From positions 124,001 through 188,000 of the forward strand of contig JAJSPD010000057.1 in NCBI GenBank assembly GCA_021307315.1: a stretch of 64,000 nucleotides of DNA, in the 5' to 3' direction. Source of the DNA: Bisporella sp. PMI_857 (lineage: Eukaryota > Ascomycota > Leotiomycetes > Helotiales > Helotiaceae). The position numbers and the translations under genes are program-made. Shown here piece by piece: positions 45,501 through 57,479 of the stretch (the stretch's first letter is position 1; each line of letters begins with the position of its first letter). The notes beneath the pieces are model-generated. The model made no database searches, was not told where the DNA came from, and worked only from the letters and a program-made list of their open reading frames with translations.

Positions 45501-48383
45501 CTATCGTGGTGTTGGAATCCCGAGCTGCATCAACTGCGCCATTAAGTTCTGGGGGGCCTCCTCAACAACTCAACACTGCACTTCTAGATTCTCTATCGGA
45601 GCGATGCATGGAAGTCTTGTTGCAGGAACATCATCTCCGTGTATACTGTGTTATGATAACCGCTCCTGATACCTTACCAAAAGTGATGAAGAATGGACGG
45701 AAAGAGATTGGGAACATGCTGTGCCGCCGAGATTTTGAGCTTGGACTCTTGCCTTGCGTACATGTAAAGTTTGGTGTCGAGCGCGCAGTCCTCAACTTGC
45801 CAATTGGTGTGGATCCCATCGGTGGAATCTGGTCACCAATGGCATCACAATCAAGACAGGAAATGTTAGCTCCGAGTGAAAAGCAATACTCTGGCATCGA
45901 TCGACGAGAGGTTGTCATTGACGACAGGACATCGACTCCATTAAATAATTTTTCGAGTATAGTTGATCTACTTCAGTGGAGAGTTGCTCGTCAAGCAGAC
46001 GAACTATCATATTGTACGATAGACGGCAGAGGGAAAGAAGGAAAGGGCATAACTTGGAAGAAGTTCGACACCAAAGTTGCAGCCGTTGCTATGTATCTCA
46101 AGAATAAGGTTAAGGTTCGCCCAGGGGACCACTTGATACTCATGTATACACATTCGGAAGACTTCGTGTACGCTGTACATGCATGTTTCTGTTTAGGAGC
46201 CACTGCAATACCCATGGCACCTATTGATCAGAATCGACTAAACGAAGATGCACCAGCATTCCTTCACATGGTTCAAGATTACTCAGTCAAAGCAGTACTG
46301 ACTAACCAGGATGTTGATCATTTATTAAAAACAAAACCTGTCGCTCAACACATCAAGCAGTCAGCGCAGGCAGTAAAAGTGTCAGTGCCCAATATATATA
46401 ACACATCAAAGCCACCGAAGCAAAATAGCGGTTGCAGAGATCTCGGTTTGACGATGCAGCCATCATGGGTTCAGCCCGGCTATCCTGTTTTAGTCTGGAC
46501 ATATTGGACCCCAGATCAACGAAGAATTGCTGTACAACTGGGTCATGACACTATTATGGGCACATGCAAAGTTCAAAAAGAAACTTGCCAAATGACAAGC
46601 TCAAGGCCAGTACTAGGTTGCGTCAGAAGTACCAGTGGGCTCGGTTTTGTCTATACCTGTCTCATGGGAATATTTGTTGGAGCTCCTACCTATCTAGTTT
46701 CTCCCGTGGACTTTGCTCAAAACCCTATCTCTCTTTTCTTGACACTATCGAGGTACAAGATAAAAGATACATATGCAACGCCTCAAATGCTTGATCACGC
46801 AATGGCAGGTATGCCGGGGAAAGGATTTGCTTTACATGAGCTAAAAAACATGATGATATCTGCTGAGGGAAGGCCACGGCTTGATGTATTCCAGAAGGTA
46901 CGGATGCATTTTGCCGCGACTGGGCTTGATCGGACTTCTATCAACACCATATACTCTCACGTCCTTAATCCGATGATTGCATCTCGATCATATATGTGCA
47001 TCGAGCCTATCGAGATATGGCTAGATACTCAAGCATTGCGCCGAGGATTGATTTATCCCGTAGATCCGGAAACCGACAAGGCGCTCCTGATGCAAGACTC
47101 AGGGATGGTTCCAGTGTCTACGCAAATTGCAATCGTCAATCCAGAAAGTCGGACGTTGTGTCACGAAGGTGAATATGGGGAGATATGGGTAGAGTCGGAG
47201 GCTTGCGTGAAAGCCTTCTACGGATCTAAAGACCCATTTGATGCAGAAAGATTCGATGGGCGTACAGTAGATGGTGATCCGAATGTCCAATATGTCCGTA
47301 CTGGAGATCTTGGCTTCCTGTATCAGGTCAGCAGACCTATTGGCCCAAATGGCGCCCAAGTTGAGATGCAGGTTCTTTTTGTACTTGGTAACATTGGTGA
47401 AACATTCGAAATCAATGGATTGAGCCACTTCCCCATGGATATAGAAGCGTCTATCGAGAAATGCCACCGTAACATTGTACCTGGCGGCAGGTAAGCTCAC
47501 ACCCCCCTCATCATTGTTGACCGCGCTAACATGGACCAGTGCTGTATTCCAAGCTGGTGGGCTCATTGTTGTACTAGTTGAAGTTGGAAGAAAAGCTTAT
47601 CTTGCCTCTATCGTTCCGGTGATTGTTAATGCTGTATTGAACGAGCATCAAATAGTCGTCGATATTGTCGCGTTTGTCAACAAAGGCGATTTCCCACGGT
47701 CCAGGCTCGGCGAGAAACAACGAGGAAAAATCTTAGCAAGCTGGGTTACTCGGAAGATGCGCACAATGGCCCAGTTCGGCATCCGAGATGCTGAATCTGC
47801 TCTAGCAGATGTACCTGAACTCCAGCCTCATGGCGGTGCAGGCAGCGTCAGGAATGGAAGCGTGATTGCTAACAGCCTGCGCAATGCCGAGCAAGCTCCG
47901 CAAATAGTTGAGCAGAGTGAAATGGAGCAACAAGATGTACAACGAGGCAGCTTTGTCCCTCTTCCCACTGGCATTTCAGAGATGCCAGCGATTAATTACA
48001 ATGATTCAATTAAAGACCCATTTATTGCTGAAGCTAGTGCATCAGTAAAGAGCGACGATACCCCAATAGAGAATCGAGGAACATATCCGGAACCTCCAAG
48101 AATCGAGATGGATCCGCAAAGGAATGGCTTCCTCGATCTTGGTGGCTCTTTTCAAGTACCTGGCTTTGGCTCCAATGATAGCCCTGCGCCACCACAAGTC
48201 GGCCCTAAGCCTACGTCGAACCACTTGCCAGCGGTCGAGGGCCGAGAAGGTGATATATACTCGCTCCCAAGCCAGCAGGCTCGTGGTAGCCTGAGAGTGC
48301 AGAATCCCGCAAGTGATGGTGAGGGCCATGGGGCCTGGAAGGATGACACCATAATGTACAGAAATCTAGCCGGCCACAACTAG
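42571..48383 (+). CDS. DIP2/Cmr2/Mug62 homologue with two adenylate-forming domains
   Basis: The largest gene here: exons 42571-42633, 42762-42784 (23 nt), 42841-47490 and 47540-48383 give 1859 residues. A DMAP1-binding domain opens the protein (about 1-55: NPELQEKLQELQHELE, then YQKRRTLLLSQFLGPP). A disordered region runs to about 275. Two AMP-binding (acyl-AMP ligase-like) domains follow, at about 280-1030 (WRGVEWW-type region, AYIEFSRAPTGDLRGVVMSH, SYLDPRQGIGMILGVL) and about 1060-1640 (NNFSSIVDLLQWRVARQADE, GAPTYLVSPVDFAQNP, IWVESEACVKAFYGS, YVRTGDLGFL). The tail is disordered. This layout is that of disco-interacting protein 2; yeast Cmr2 (YOR093C) and fission-yeast Mug62 are the fungal members. 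DIP2 proteins act in lipid metabolism (diacylglycerol balance). The Lys needed for acyl-adenylate chemistry was not verified. Confidence 0.94.
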
Positions 48384-49264
48384 ATTCAAGGAGACACGGA
48401 TAGATGATTGACGATTTTTGATGTTGGACCATTACATTACTTGGGAGTTTTCAAGCCGCGATATAATTCATGACTATGGCGTAGGATTTCGATAATGGAG
48501 CATATGAGCGATTTTGCATAGCAGAAGATTGTTGGATAAAATGTCATGACTACTTATAAGAGCCTTTACAGATTCGGAGATCAAAGTTTAGTATTTAAGA
48601 GTTTCCATATCCTTTCTCCATCGCCTTTACTTTCGGGAAATCTAGATTAGTAGTCGAAGCATTCCTCATCACTCTCAACACCGGATCTTGGCCAAGCTAA
48701 TCCTTAGGCATACAATGGTCTTTGTTCTATCAAAGCCACACGTTCAATACCAGCAATTAACCCGACGATCCTTCTTTGGTTATATCTAACTGACTATCGT
48801 ATAACGCACCTAAGAAGGAAGTTCTTGTAATCACTCATTGACTCGTGCCTTCTTATTATGATTCGTCCTTCCACACTCCAGCCGAGTGAGAAGGATGTGA
48901 TTAACCCACATCGCACCTCCTTGCCCATTCCCACCGATTTCCCCTCATCTCCCAACTTCCCAGCTTTCTTCATCTCAAAACTCCTCTTCTACACTCTACC
49001 GTTTCTATTCTTTTCACAAAAGAGGATAACCAACTCCTTTGTCAATTGATCACGTGCCATCACCGATCTTATCCCAGCCCCATTCCGTCACTTTCCCCGC
49101 TGGCGGTGTCACCAACGTGAGGGTTACTGCATAAGTCGCTCAGCCCTGAGGCCCGAACTCCCAACAGGACAAGGCTATTGTATTTCTTTTCCTGCTCGCT
49201 TTTGCGATCTTGCATACAGTGCGCCGCTTTGTTTGAATACTGATAGATTACGGACTCAGGTTCC
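48384..49264. other. gene-free stretch upstream of PDE1
   Basis: No gene is supported. A CT-rich stretch (about 48865-49010) probably belongs to the promoter or leader of the phosphodiesterase gene. Confidence 0.45.
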
Positions 49265-51693
49265 ATGGCGGTGGGGGAGGAGGAGCCTGCTATGCAGGTC
49301 ATCGTTCTGGTAAGCAAATGCATTTTGTTTGTCCTTGCGTCCGAACCTATCAATTCGTCGATTTCTTTATTGTGCGGGGTGCTGCATGAAAGCGCTTACT
49401 ACATCATTCCGTTTGCCTTCTTTATTTGTTTCCATTCTGTTTTTGTTTCTGTGCATCCCTGGGTGGCTTGGTTCCCAGTGATTTGAGAAACTGATGTTTC
49501 CGAGAACATCAAGGTCACGTGTTATACTTCCTGCAAGAGTTGGAGTCTAGATATCGGTTTGAGACTGAGGTTCTGTGGTGGGACGTGGTATATCGGATCC
49601 GAGGGATCCATGGCGCAAGTGCCAACGTTCCTAATTAGGGCAAAGAGCAGTTTGTCCATACTAAAACCTCTCGAACACTTTTATCATCAAACACCAGCTA
49701 CAGTGAAGCGAGTGTCTATAGACTTTTTTTCTTCATCTCTGGCAAATTACCTTTAACGAATTTCGAACTCTTGGATATTCGCGCTCTCCGCACTCTGCAT
49801 TAGGAACCTTTCTAACAAGATAGGGTTCTGGAGGAGGTCCACTTGAGCATAACGTGACCGCTTTCCTTGTACGCTCGTAAGTCTCCCAGATCATTATCAC
49901 CCTTTCAGCATTCTCAAAGTCTTCACAAGTAAGCACCTGTATCACGCCCGCTGATAGCCTTACCAGAACCACCGAAACATGGACCAAAGGGACAGTTCTC
50001 GCGGTAGACGCTGGTGTTCATCTCTCTGCAATAATGAAGCTGCTCGAGGAGCACACATCAGATGAGGCTCCAGACGCAACCACAACGAACGTCACCAGCG
50101 GGCCATTTAAAGGCCTGCAGACTCCTCATAGGTCGTTGAAAGCGAATGCAAGCTATGTCACAAGTTCACTCGTTGACGCTTATCTCATCACCCACCCACA
50201 TCTTGACCATACCTCGGGCTTTATAATGAACACCGCAAACTTTCAAAGTACAGGCCGTCCGAAGAAACTGGCAGCCTTACCTCCTACAATCGAGGCTTTC
50301 AAAACGCATATTTTCAACAATGTGATTTGGCCCAACTTGTCTGATGAAAATCAAGGTGTGGGATTAATTACTTACATGAGATTAAGGGAAGGAGGCTCAT
50401 CTGCTATTGGCGAAGGTGATTCTAGAGGTTATGTTGAGATAGTGGATCATCTTGGTGTCAAAGCCTGGAGCATAAGCCACGGTCATTGTGTTGAAACGCA
50501 TACTCATCGTGGCTCTAATGCGGGCCTTTCGCTGCCTGAATCAGGCTCACCAATGTTGCGTCCCCAATCCCTTCCGTTTATGCAAAATTCCCCCCGAGTA
50601 AGTCAGACCCAGTTACGCGTCTGTGGCTTGTTTCCAGGAGTTATCTACGACCTGAGGTTAGACTCGCTGACTCTGTTGTAGTCTGATTCATTAATGTCAG
50701 GCCCATCTGTGCAGCAGATCAGAGCCGAGATCGGTGGGTTTTGTGTATACGACAGCTGCGCATACTTCATCCGTGATCTACCTACTGGAAAGGAATTACT
50801 AATCTTTGGCGATGTCGAGCCAGACTCGGTTTCTCTATCTCCACGCAATAGACATGTATGGAGTGAGGCTGCACCCATGATCATATCTGGACGTCTTGCG
50901 GCCATCTTTATTGAATGCTCATATAACGACTCCGTCACTCAAGACCGACTTTATGGACACCTTGCTCCGCGTTACTTGATTGAAGAGCTAAACGTGTTAG
51001 CGGAAGAGGTAGAAACGCAGCGGCGGCTCCATGATAAGGATGATAAAGAGAATAAGAAGCGCAAACGGGTTAACCTAGTCCCGCCAGCGGCTTCCCGCAG
51101 ACCGCCGCCAACTCCGATCAGTAAGTATCCATGTTCAAGACAAATAATTTTAGTCCTAAGATTTCTGTGGAACGCAATGAGTCTGTTATTTTCTTACTTG
51201 CGCCACTTGCTCTATTTCTTTCCGGCCCAGAATGTGGAAGCGGCTTCGATACGCTGAACAGTTCCTTTAATCAATATCTCGGGGTCTCGTCCCTTTTCCA
51301 AACTCAAACTAATACTCTGTAGACATCAGACCGTTTGGGCCTCCTGTCATTAGCCCGCTTGGTCAGAATGGGAACCCCGGACTAGGGACCTCGCCGCCAA
51401 GTCCACTCTCACAATCCCACACCCTACCTCCTTCAGCTCGACCTGTCAATGACTCTCGCATAGATGCCGAGCATAATGTTTCAAACATCGTCGACGGAGA
51501 GATCAGCATCAAGCCACGGAGCAATGCTCCTTTGAAAGGCGTAAAAATCATTATTATTCATGTCAAAGAGAAAATGGACGATGGTCCGTCAGGTGCGGAC
51601 GTTGTATTAGCGCAGTTGCTCGCACACGAAGAGAGAGAGGGATTTGGTTGCGAATTTATTGTTTCGCGTGCTGGACAGTCCTTTCATCTCTGA
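49265..51693 (+). CDS. PDE1: low-affinity (class II) cAMP phosphodiesterase
   Basis: The enzyme hydrolyses cAMP and so damps PKA signalling. Exons 49265-49309, 49824-49876, 49958-50597, 50682-51120 and 51323-51693 give 515 residues. The metallo-beta-lactamase-like fold shows as MQVIVL joined to GSGGGPLEHNVTAFLVRS, TVLAVDAGVHLSAIMKLLEE, the metal motif ITHPHLDHTSGFIMNT (HxHLDH), KAWSISHGHCVETHTHRGSN, SCAYFIRDLPTGKELLIFGD with the metal-site Asp (FGDVEPDS), and SGRLAAIFIECSYND. The end VKIIIIHVKEKMDDGPSGAD and CEFIVSRAGQSF is typical of fungal Pde1. The first intron is 514 nt and the fourth 202 nt, long for this window. The start rests on the QVIVL strand in exon 1, which has the only frame-consistent ATG. 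Confidence 0.92.
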
Positions 51694-52604
51694 TGGAGTC
51701 AAAGTATAAAAATGGTATAGGTTCAGAAGAAGGTACTTTTTTTTTGGAGTTTAGGGAAGCGGCACTCTGATTTTGGAGGCTCTTGTAGGAACTTAGACGG
51801 TTGCTAACGGTGTTCGCGCGTATGGGGAAGGTGGTCTGAGCTCTCTTATGGCGCGGTGGTTGTACGATTAGTAGCGGGCTTCGAAACGTTCCCAGGAGGA
51901 GAAGATGGCTTTGTTGTGTAAGAATAGATGAAAATAAAGTGTTTTTGTTAATTTCCACTCTTCCAAATCTTAGCTGAACTCCTAAAACATTGATCTCGTT
52001 CCAAATCTAACTATCTACCAAACCCACTCACTCTTCCTACCTTTCATATTCATTCTCTTTTCTTCCATCCAGTATCCAATCTCAAGCCCTCTCCCTTATT
52101 CTACCCCTTCAAAACAAAAGACCATATTCTGTATCATCCATCGGCCATGACGTTTGCAGTTCTAGAACCCTTGTCTCTGGCCTATTCTCCACTTGACGTG
52201 TGCTTCTAACCCCCATCTCAACGCCGTCCTCACCACCACGCCAAGCGATCGTGAACTATCTTCTAGGCTAAATCACCTGACGGACTTTCGCGCCTTGCCG
52301 CTACGAAACTCACACAAATACTCTCTCTCTCTCCCTCTCTTTTTAGATACCAAAAGGACATACGAGAGAGAAATGGGAAACCCTTGGTCTGGCTAATAAA
52401 TAGGGTTCTTTAACTTCTTTAGCGCTACCGTACGTACGAAAGTATAAGTTTATCGTCTTGCTTGTCTAAGTTTGATATTCAAGGCTTAGACTCGATTATT
52501 TTTTGGATCGCCTTGCCTGTTGCTTCTGTTTTGGAGCGTCGCACCGTTGATTTTGGGGACTTCATCGCGTCGGAATCTGAGATCCGCGGTCGATAACGAG
52601 AAAG
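51694..52604. other. gene-free stretch upstream of the orphan gene
   Basis: No gene is supported. Long CT-rich tracts (about 52010-52150 and 52318-52345) look like a fungal promoter and 5' leader for the gene at 52605. The start of a second transcript cannot be excluded. Confidence 0.45.
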
Positions 52605-54119
52605 ATGTCTAACAATATGCAGGGAGACGAGCCTCTCTTCTGGGGTCAGCGGGATGGATTCATGAACGGTTACAATGAAGCCCCAGGCTCTTACATGCCT
52701 GGCATGTTTCACAATGATGCCACGCCCATGCATCCTCTCTCTCAACTTCCTCAACCTCCACCACCTAATCCACAGCTTTCGAATGGGGCTATAGACCCTT
52801 CTTTCTTGATGGCAAATTTTCCATCAGCGCCGTCTTTCCCTCCACATACGTCTCAACAGTTTAATATGACCACCGGTAACAGCATGCCGAACCTTCCCGC
52901 CACTTCCTCTGCGTTGGCGCTCAACCCATTCGACTTCCCGGGCGTGAGCGATCCCGAGGAAGGAATTATGGATGAGGGCTTCTTTCCTCACGGAAGGTCC
53001 GTCCAGCAGGTGCACCCGCAGGGTGCTCCTTATGTCAGCAAACAGCCCTGGCAATCTGACCCGCGGCCGTGGAACCAAGTCAACAATGGGGTTTCCTTCG
53101 CAGATCCTCGGCTTGTTCTAGGAGGTCCCGCTCATCTTTCCGACGCTGGTCCCGCGCCGGGATACATGACATCTGTACAAGCAAGGCCAGCAAAATGCAA
53201 CACAGAGGTACGGGAAGCCAGGAACTGGCAGCTGGGCCTGCAACAATCAAACAGAGGCGTTCAAAAGCCGAAGACGCACTCAAGATTGGCTAAGCTGGGG
53301 CGCCTGGGAGGAAAGTTTCGTTCTTTGGTTGTAGGTTCCGTAGATGGTCAAGGACGAAGGGGCCAACAGATTACGGCGCTGGGGCTCGAAAATACGCTCC
53401 GTAAGTCGTCAGACGGGGAATTCGCACGGCCGCTGAGCGAGGCGGAGAAGCTGGAGGATCTTTCTGAGTTGGCAGCAAACGATCCACATGCGCTGGAGAC
53501 ATATTTGAAATATACAAGACAGCGGGGCCGCCGTCGTTGTTGTCCGCCCAACTCTTCCAATTCGGAAATAGAAGATCTCAAGCGGCTCATGAACGAGCAC
53601 GTGTCGCTTTCCGGACCGCAGAAGGAGGAGCGGCAGAAGGATTTGTGTATGAGGGTCTTGGCAACGGTTGGGGGGTGGATGATGAGAGGAGGACCCGAGC
53701 GTGGCAGGAAAAATCTCAAGAGGACAATAACGTGCCGTGTTGAAGGCAAGAGGTACACCATATGGGCAGACGAAGGCGACAAAAAGGACCAGTTGATCAC
53801 AGAGGTGATGACGTGCTTGAGCAGGCGGGAAAATGAGCGCCTGGTCCAGCACGGGCGAGCCGCTCCTGCGAAGGATAGAGAGGGTTCCCTGCCTGAGCAG
53901 CAGGCCCAACGTCGCGAGCCAACGACATCATCCGTGCCTGGGACTTCGATTGCGAAACAGATAGGAAGCCTAACCCAGTCGTCTGGCTCGATGCACGCCC
54001 CGTTGCACAACTCCCAGGAGGTAGCTACCTTTGCTCAACCATCCCAATCGCTGCCTTATGGCAACGAAGATGATGAGATATTAAGGCAGATGATGTCTGA
54101 CTACACATATTTTGGCTGA
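52605..54119 (+). CDS. hypothetical protein, low-complexity N-terminus and helical C-terminal domain
   Basis: An intronless gene of 504 codons that I do not recognise. The first 200 residues are rich in Pro, Asn, Gln and Met and should be disordered. A basic segment follows (QKPKTHSRLAKLGRLGGKFR). Residues about 275-420 look folded: SEAEKLEDLSELAANDPHAL, EDLKRLMNEHVSLSGPQKEE, LCMRVLATVGGWMMRGGPER, LKRTITCRVEGKRYTIWADE and KDQLITEVMTCLSRRENERL. The tail is Ser/Gln-rich and ends in an acidic helix, DDEILRQMMSDYTYFG. No signal peptide or TM helix is seen. The disordered activating-type ends around a basic core would suit a nuclear regulator, but that is a guess. Confidence 0.7.
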   Translation: MSNNMQGDEPLFWGQRDGFMNGYNEAPGSYMPGMFHNDATPMHPLSQLPQPPPPNPQLSNGAIDPSFLMANFPSAPSFPPHTSQQFNMTTGNSMPNLPATSSALALNPFDFPGVSDPEEGIMDEGFFPHGRSVQQVHPQGAPYVSKQPWQSDPRPWNQVNNGVSFADPRLVLGGPAHLSDAGPAPGYMTSVQARPAKCNTEVREARNWQLGLQQSNRGVQKPKTHSRLAKLGRLGGKFRSLVVGSVDGQGRRGQQITALGLENTLRKSSDGEFARPLSEAEKLEDLSELAANDPHALETYLKYTRQRGRRRCCPPNSSNSEIEDLKRLMNEHVSLSGPQKEERQKDLCMRVLATVGGWMMRGGPERGRKNLKRTITCRVEGKRYTIWADEGDKKDQLITEVMTCLSRRENERLVQHGRAAPAKDREGSLPEQQAQRREPTTSSVPGTSIAKQIGSLTQSSGSMHAPLHNSQEVATFAQPSQSLPYGNEDDEILRQMMSDYTYFG

Positions 54120-54862
54120 AGAGGGTAAGTGCACGGTGGATTGAATTGAATTGGCGATGCTGGAGACTTGGATAGTGAGGGCATGAGGTAGCTATTGAAG
54201 AGTTCTTATGACGTTAGGAACACTAGCTGGTACAAGATCCGTGAAAGCATGTGGGAGGAACCGCTTCTGGCAATCACATGTGATAGTCGAGGTTGTTGTT
54301 TTTTTGGTTTTTTTTTTGGTTTTTTTTGGAAGGCAGTAGATAGGTTAAATTGCAAAATATGTTGAGTACGAAAGCATCTTTCTTTCATGTGCAGTGGGGC
54401 AAAAGCATAAATCACACATACATCACAACAAAGAGCTCATGCTACTGTAGACGCGTTAGAACTCTGCAACATGAGAAAGGGTTGGGATGGAGAACACTCA
54501 CCCACTCACTCACTCGAAGCGTGCCACTTTCTTGAGTCGCTCACTTAAAAGTGATCAAAGATTAGCCAATGGATCCAGAGACCTACAAAGGAAGAAGTTC
54601 GGATTGTGTATGTATCTTCTGTCATGCTATATGCTACATCCCCTTACCCCCTCATGCTATGCTAGCAATTAAGCCTTCTTCATCTCGCATCGCGAAAAGC
54701 CCAAGGGCCCAGTTCCGCGTGAACCTATCACTTAAGAAACGCCAATACGCCCCATCGCATTCATGGTCAAATGATTGTGCCTCCCTCGCTAATATAAATA
54801 TCCCCCCGCCTCATAACACCGTCAAACCATATCCTATTGAAAGCTTTTCATATCTACCCATG
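54120..54862. other. convergent intergenic region
   Basis: This holds the 3' ends of the orphan gene and the Ssh4-like gene. A T-rich run broken by GG pairs lies at about 54299-54330. No gene is supported. Confidence 0.45.
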
Positions 54863-56478
54863 TCATGATCTTCCCGCCCTAGAATTGCTTTGTCCCTGGC
54901 TAGCACTACGGTCCCTACCTCTAGCATCGGCAATTGCATCGCTGTAGCTAGGTATCGGCGGAGGCGTGCTTTTCCTCCTTGCCGAAGGGGTTCTTCGTGC
55001 ATCAGGATTATTTAGTTCGCTACCGTCGTCTGAAGTATGCGGGCTCGTATATTCAGGTGGGAAATCTTGGCTTCCCAGCCCGCGCCGTGCTGAGCTCGAC
55101 TCTCCCGGCTCCTCAGTTGGGGAGATATGCTCGAATTGTGTTAGTGAGATATCTGTAGGTGACCGCACTGGTCCTGGGCTCGTAGGTGGGCCATATCTAA
55201 TATTTCCACTCCGTGTTCGTCCGTGTCTTGAATCTTGGTATTGGCCTTGAGAATTCTGAGTTCTTTCTCTACCTGCTTCCAGAAGAATGCTTCCCTGCTC
55301 GCTGCCGTACGGCGGTGGTGGTGCGAGACTGCCGGTCATTGGTGCCAATCCCCACTTCTTGACATTTGCTTCAATAAACACAAACCCAGATTGACCAAAG
55401 TTGACATGTACGGTACACGGTCCGTTTGCGCCAACGGCTGGGAACAGATTCTGGGACTTCAATCCATGCGCCACATCTTCTAGTTTCTTTCCGTTTCGAG
55501 TGAAAAATACTGTGCCGGTTCTCGGTCGGTATCCAACGCCGATAACATCTCCCTGTACATATGCTGGTCCATATTGAGGTCCGTGAAATGGTTGGTTATA
55601 TCTGCGTTGACCATGTGATGCATATGCAACCGAATACTTATGCCATCCTATTCTCATATTAGCTTCCACAGGCAAGAGATCCCTAAAGCAAGTCATACCT
55701 GGCAACCTAAATAATGGATACGGCTTCGTGGCAACACCTATGCTCAACAAGGTTGATTCCGGTTTATCATATATCTTCGACTCCCAGTAGTATACCTCGT
55801 TCTGCTTCGGTAGTGGTAAATTGCTAAGAACAGAGCATTCTGAATCAAAGAACTCGATTTCCGTGCGGCCTTCCACAAAGCAATTCGCAATCTCAAGCTC
55901 TGGCTCAAACTCCCATGCAGAAACTCCTTTTTCTTGAATCGCTAGATATTGTGACAATGAGATGTCGGTTGGCAGGGAATCCGGGGGGTTTGCTTGGATG
56001 AATGCTAAATATTGATGATTAGTCCCAGGTGTCCCCCAAGGTACAAGCCAACAAACAAGATAGCAGGAGGCATACCTTTAGCTCTGAAATACTCCGTCCG
56101 CTGCAAATCATCCATCCCCTCTAACGCCTCTGCCTCCTCCCTCGCATACGCCTGCTCATCGTCATATTCTCCGGGCCTCCCCAACCGATCCAGCAATATC
56201 CTCCCACTGCTCGTATACCTGAAGAAGTACACCACGAGGAAGATCAACGCAATCAGGATGGCGCTCCCAAACGAGCTAAGCAAGCCGATCAGCACGCCGT
56301 TGACCGTCGAATCGGTCGAGCTCGTTATCCGGACAGGGGCAGCAAGGGAAGATCCATCGTGGGCGAGCAGGGCTTGCAGCTCTTCATAGTTGCTGTTCTC
56401 GGCCTTGAGCGTGGGAGATGGGATGAGCGCAGTGGCAAGGGTCGTCGACTGAAATCCCCGCCGAAGAGAGTCCTCCAT
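54863..56478 (-). CDS. SSH4: Ssh4/Ear1-like Rsp5 ubiquitin-ligase adaptor with SPRY domain
   Basis: Exons 56478-56076, 56004-55699 and 55647-54863 give 497 residues. An N-terminal transmembrane segment (about 55-85: GVLIGLLSSFGSAILIALIF) precedes a SPRY domain (about 150-345) with KQNEVYYWESKIYD, LLSIGVATKPYPLFRLPG joined to WHKYSVAYASHGQRRY, DVIGVGYRPRTGTVFFTRNG and LFPAVGANGPCTVHVNFGQS. The PY motif PPPPYG (about 365) and a weaker PPPIPSYSDA near the end would bind the WW domains of Rsp5. In yeast, Ssh4 and Ear1 bring Rsp5 to endosomal and vacuolar membrane cargo for sorting and degradation. The second intron is 51 nt with no stop, so an unspliced form would only insert 17 residues into the SPRY domain. 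Confidence 0.92.
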
Positions 56479-57479
56479 CGTTTATCGTGTGACGTCCCTC
56501 CTTCACTGCCGATCCGTCCAGTAAAGGCCCCAATCCCAGCCTAGCAATGGATCCAGCGGTGCTCGGCCAGCGAGGGAGATGTAGATTTGTCGTGGTCGTT
56601 GCTTGCGGATCGAATGGCGGGTGGTTGAGGTTGGGGTGTTAGATGCAGATTGATAAGGTGACAGACAGCGAGGTGATGGTGGTTGAAGTCTTGCTGTAGA
56701 ACCCGACAGGGGTCTTGGCCTGTGGCGTCACACTTGGATCCAGAAGACTGACTGCTGCTTTAGCTTAACGAATGCGTGGCTGCACGTTTGCAATTTAAGG
56801 CTTGAATTTGTCACGCAAAATTCATGGGTCGGAGCTATTGAAGTTGAGGTATGAGAAATCGATAGTATTTACATGTTTGATATTTTTGAGGTATGTAGAT
56901 TTACGAGTCTGAGTCTTGGTTCTGGCGCGCCTGTTTGGGCTATGCCAGTGGTTTCAGTAGGCGCAGCGCTATAGAATGCACGTCAATCAATGCCCTTTGT
57001 GTGGATTCTGACCAGACGAGGAACGTATTGAAAGAGTTTGAGTGAAGCAGCAATTAAAGATTTTTGGGGAGGAGAGAGTTAAGATCTTGGGAGCTTGGGA
57101 TATGATTCAGGCAAAGGGCAAGTTCAATGAATGCTAAGAACCTCTAAAGGACAGTCTATGGCAATCTCTATGGCCAACGTTTCGTGAAAAGTCAATATCA
57201 GCCACGTCAGATTCAACTCTTGACCACTCTCGCCCAGTTCCGCAAAGATGAACGTGTTGAGGATGACACGATACAAGACCAATTTTCATTCGACTCATGT
57301 TAATGAAATTACGCACATGAATGTTGTTGAAAACATCGCTTTCACCATGAATATATGAATCTACCATGTCGATATTGCACTGTAACGCCGCATCTATGCA
57401 TCCAGAAACACCATGAATAGTTCCGCAGCAACCCTTGCCCTAAGGTTTATTCAGCCTCATCCTTCACCAAGACCGAACA
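56479..57479. other. gene-free stretch
   Basis: The upstream region of the Ssh4-like gene and the 3' end of the UCH37 gene. A 77-codon minus frame (57134-57367) shows no domain. No gene is supported. Confidence 0.45.
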
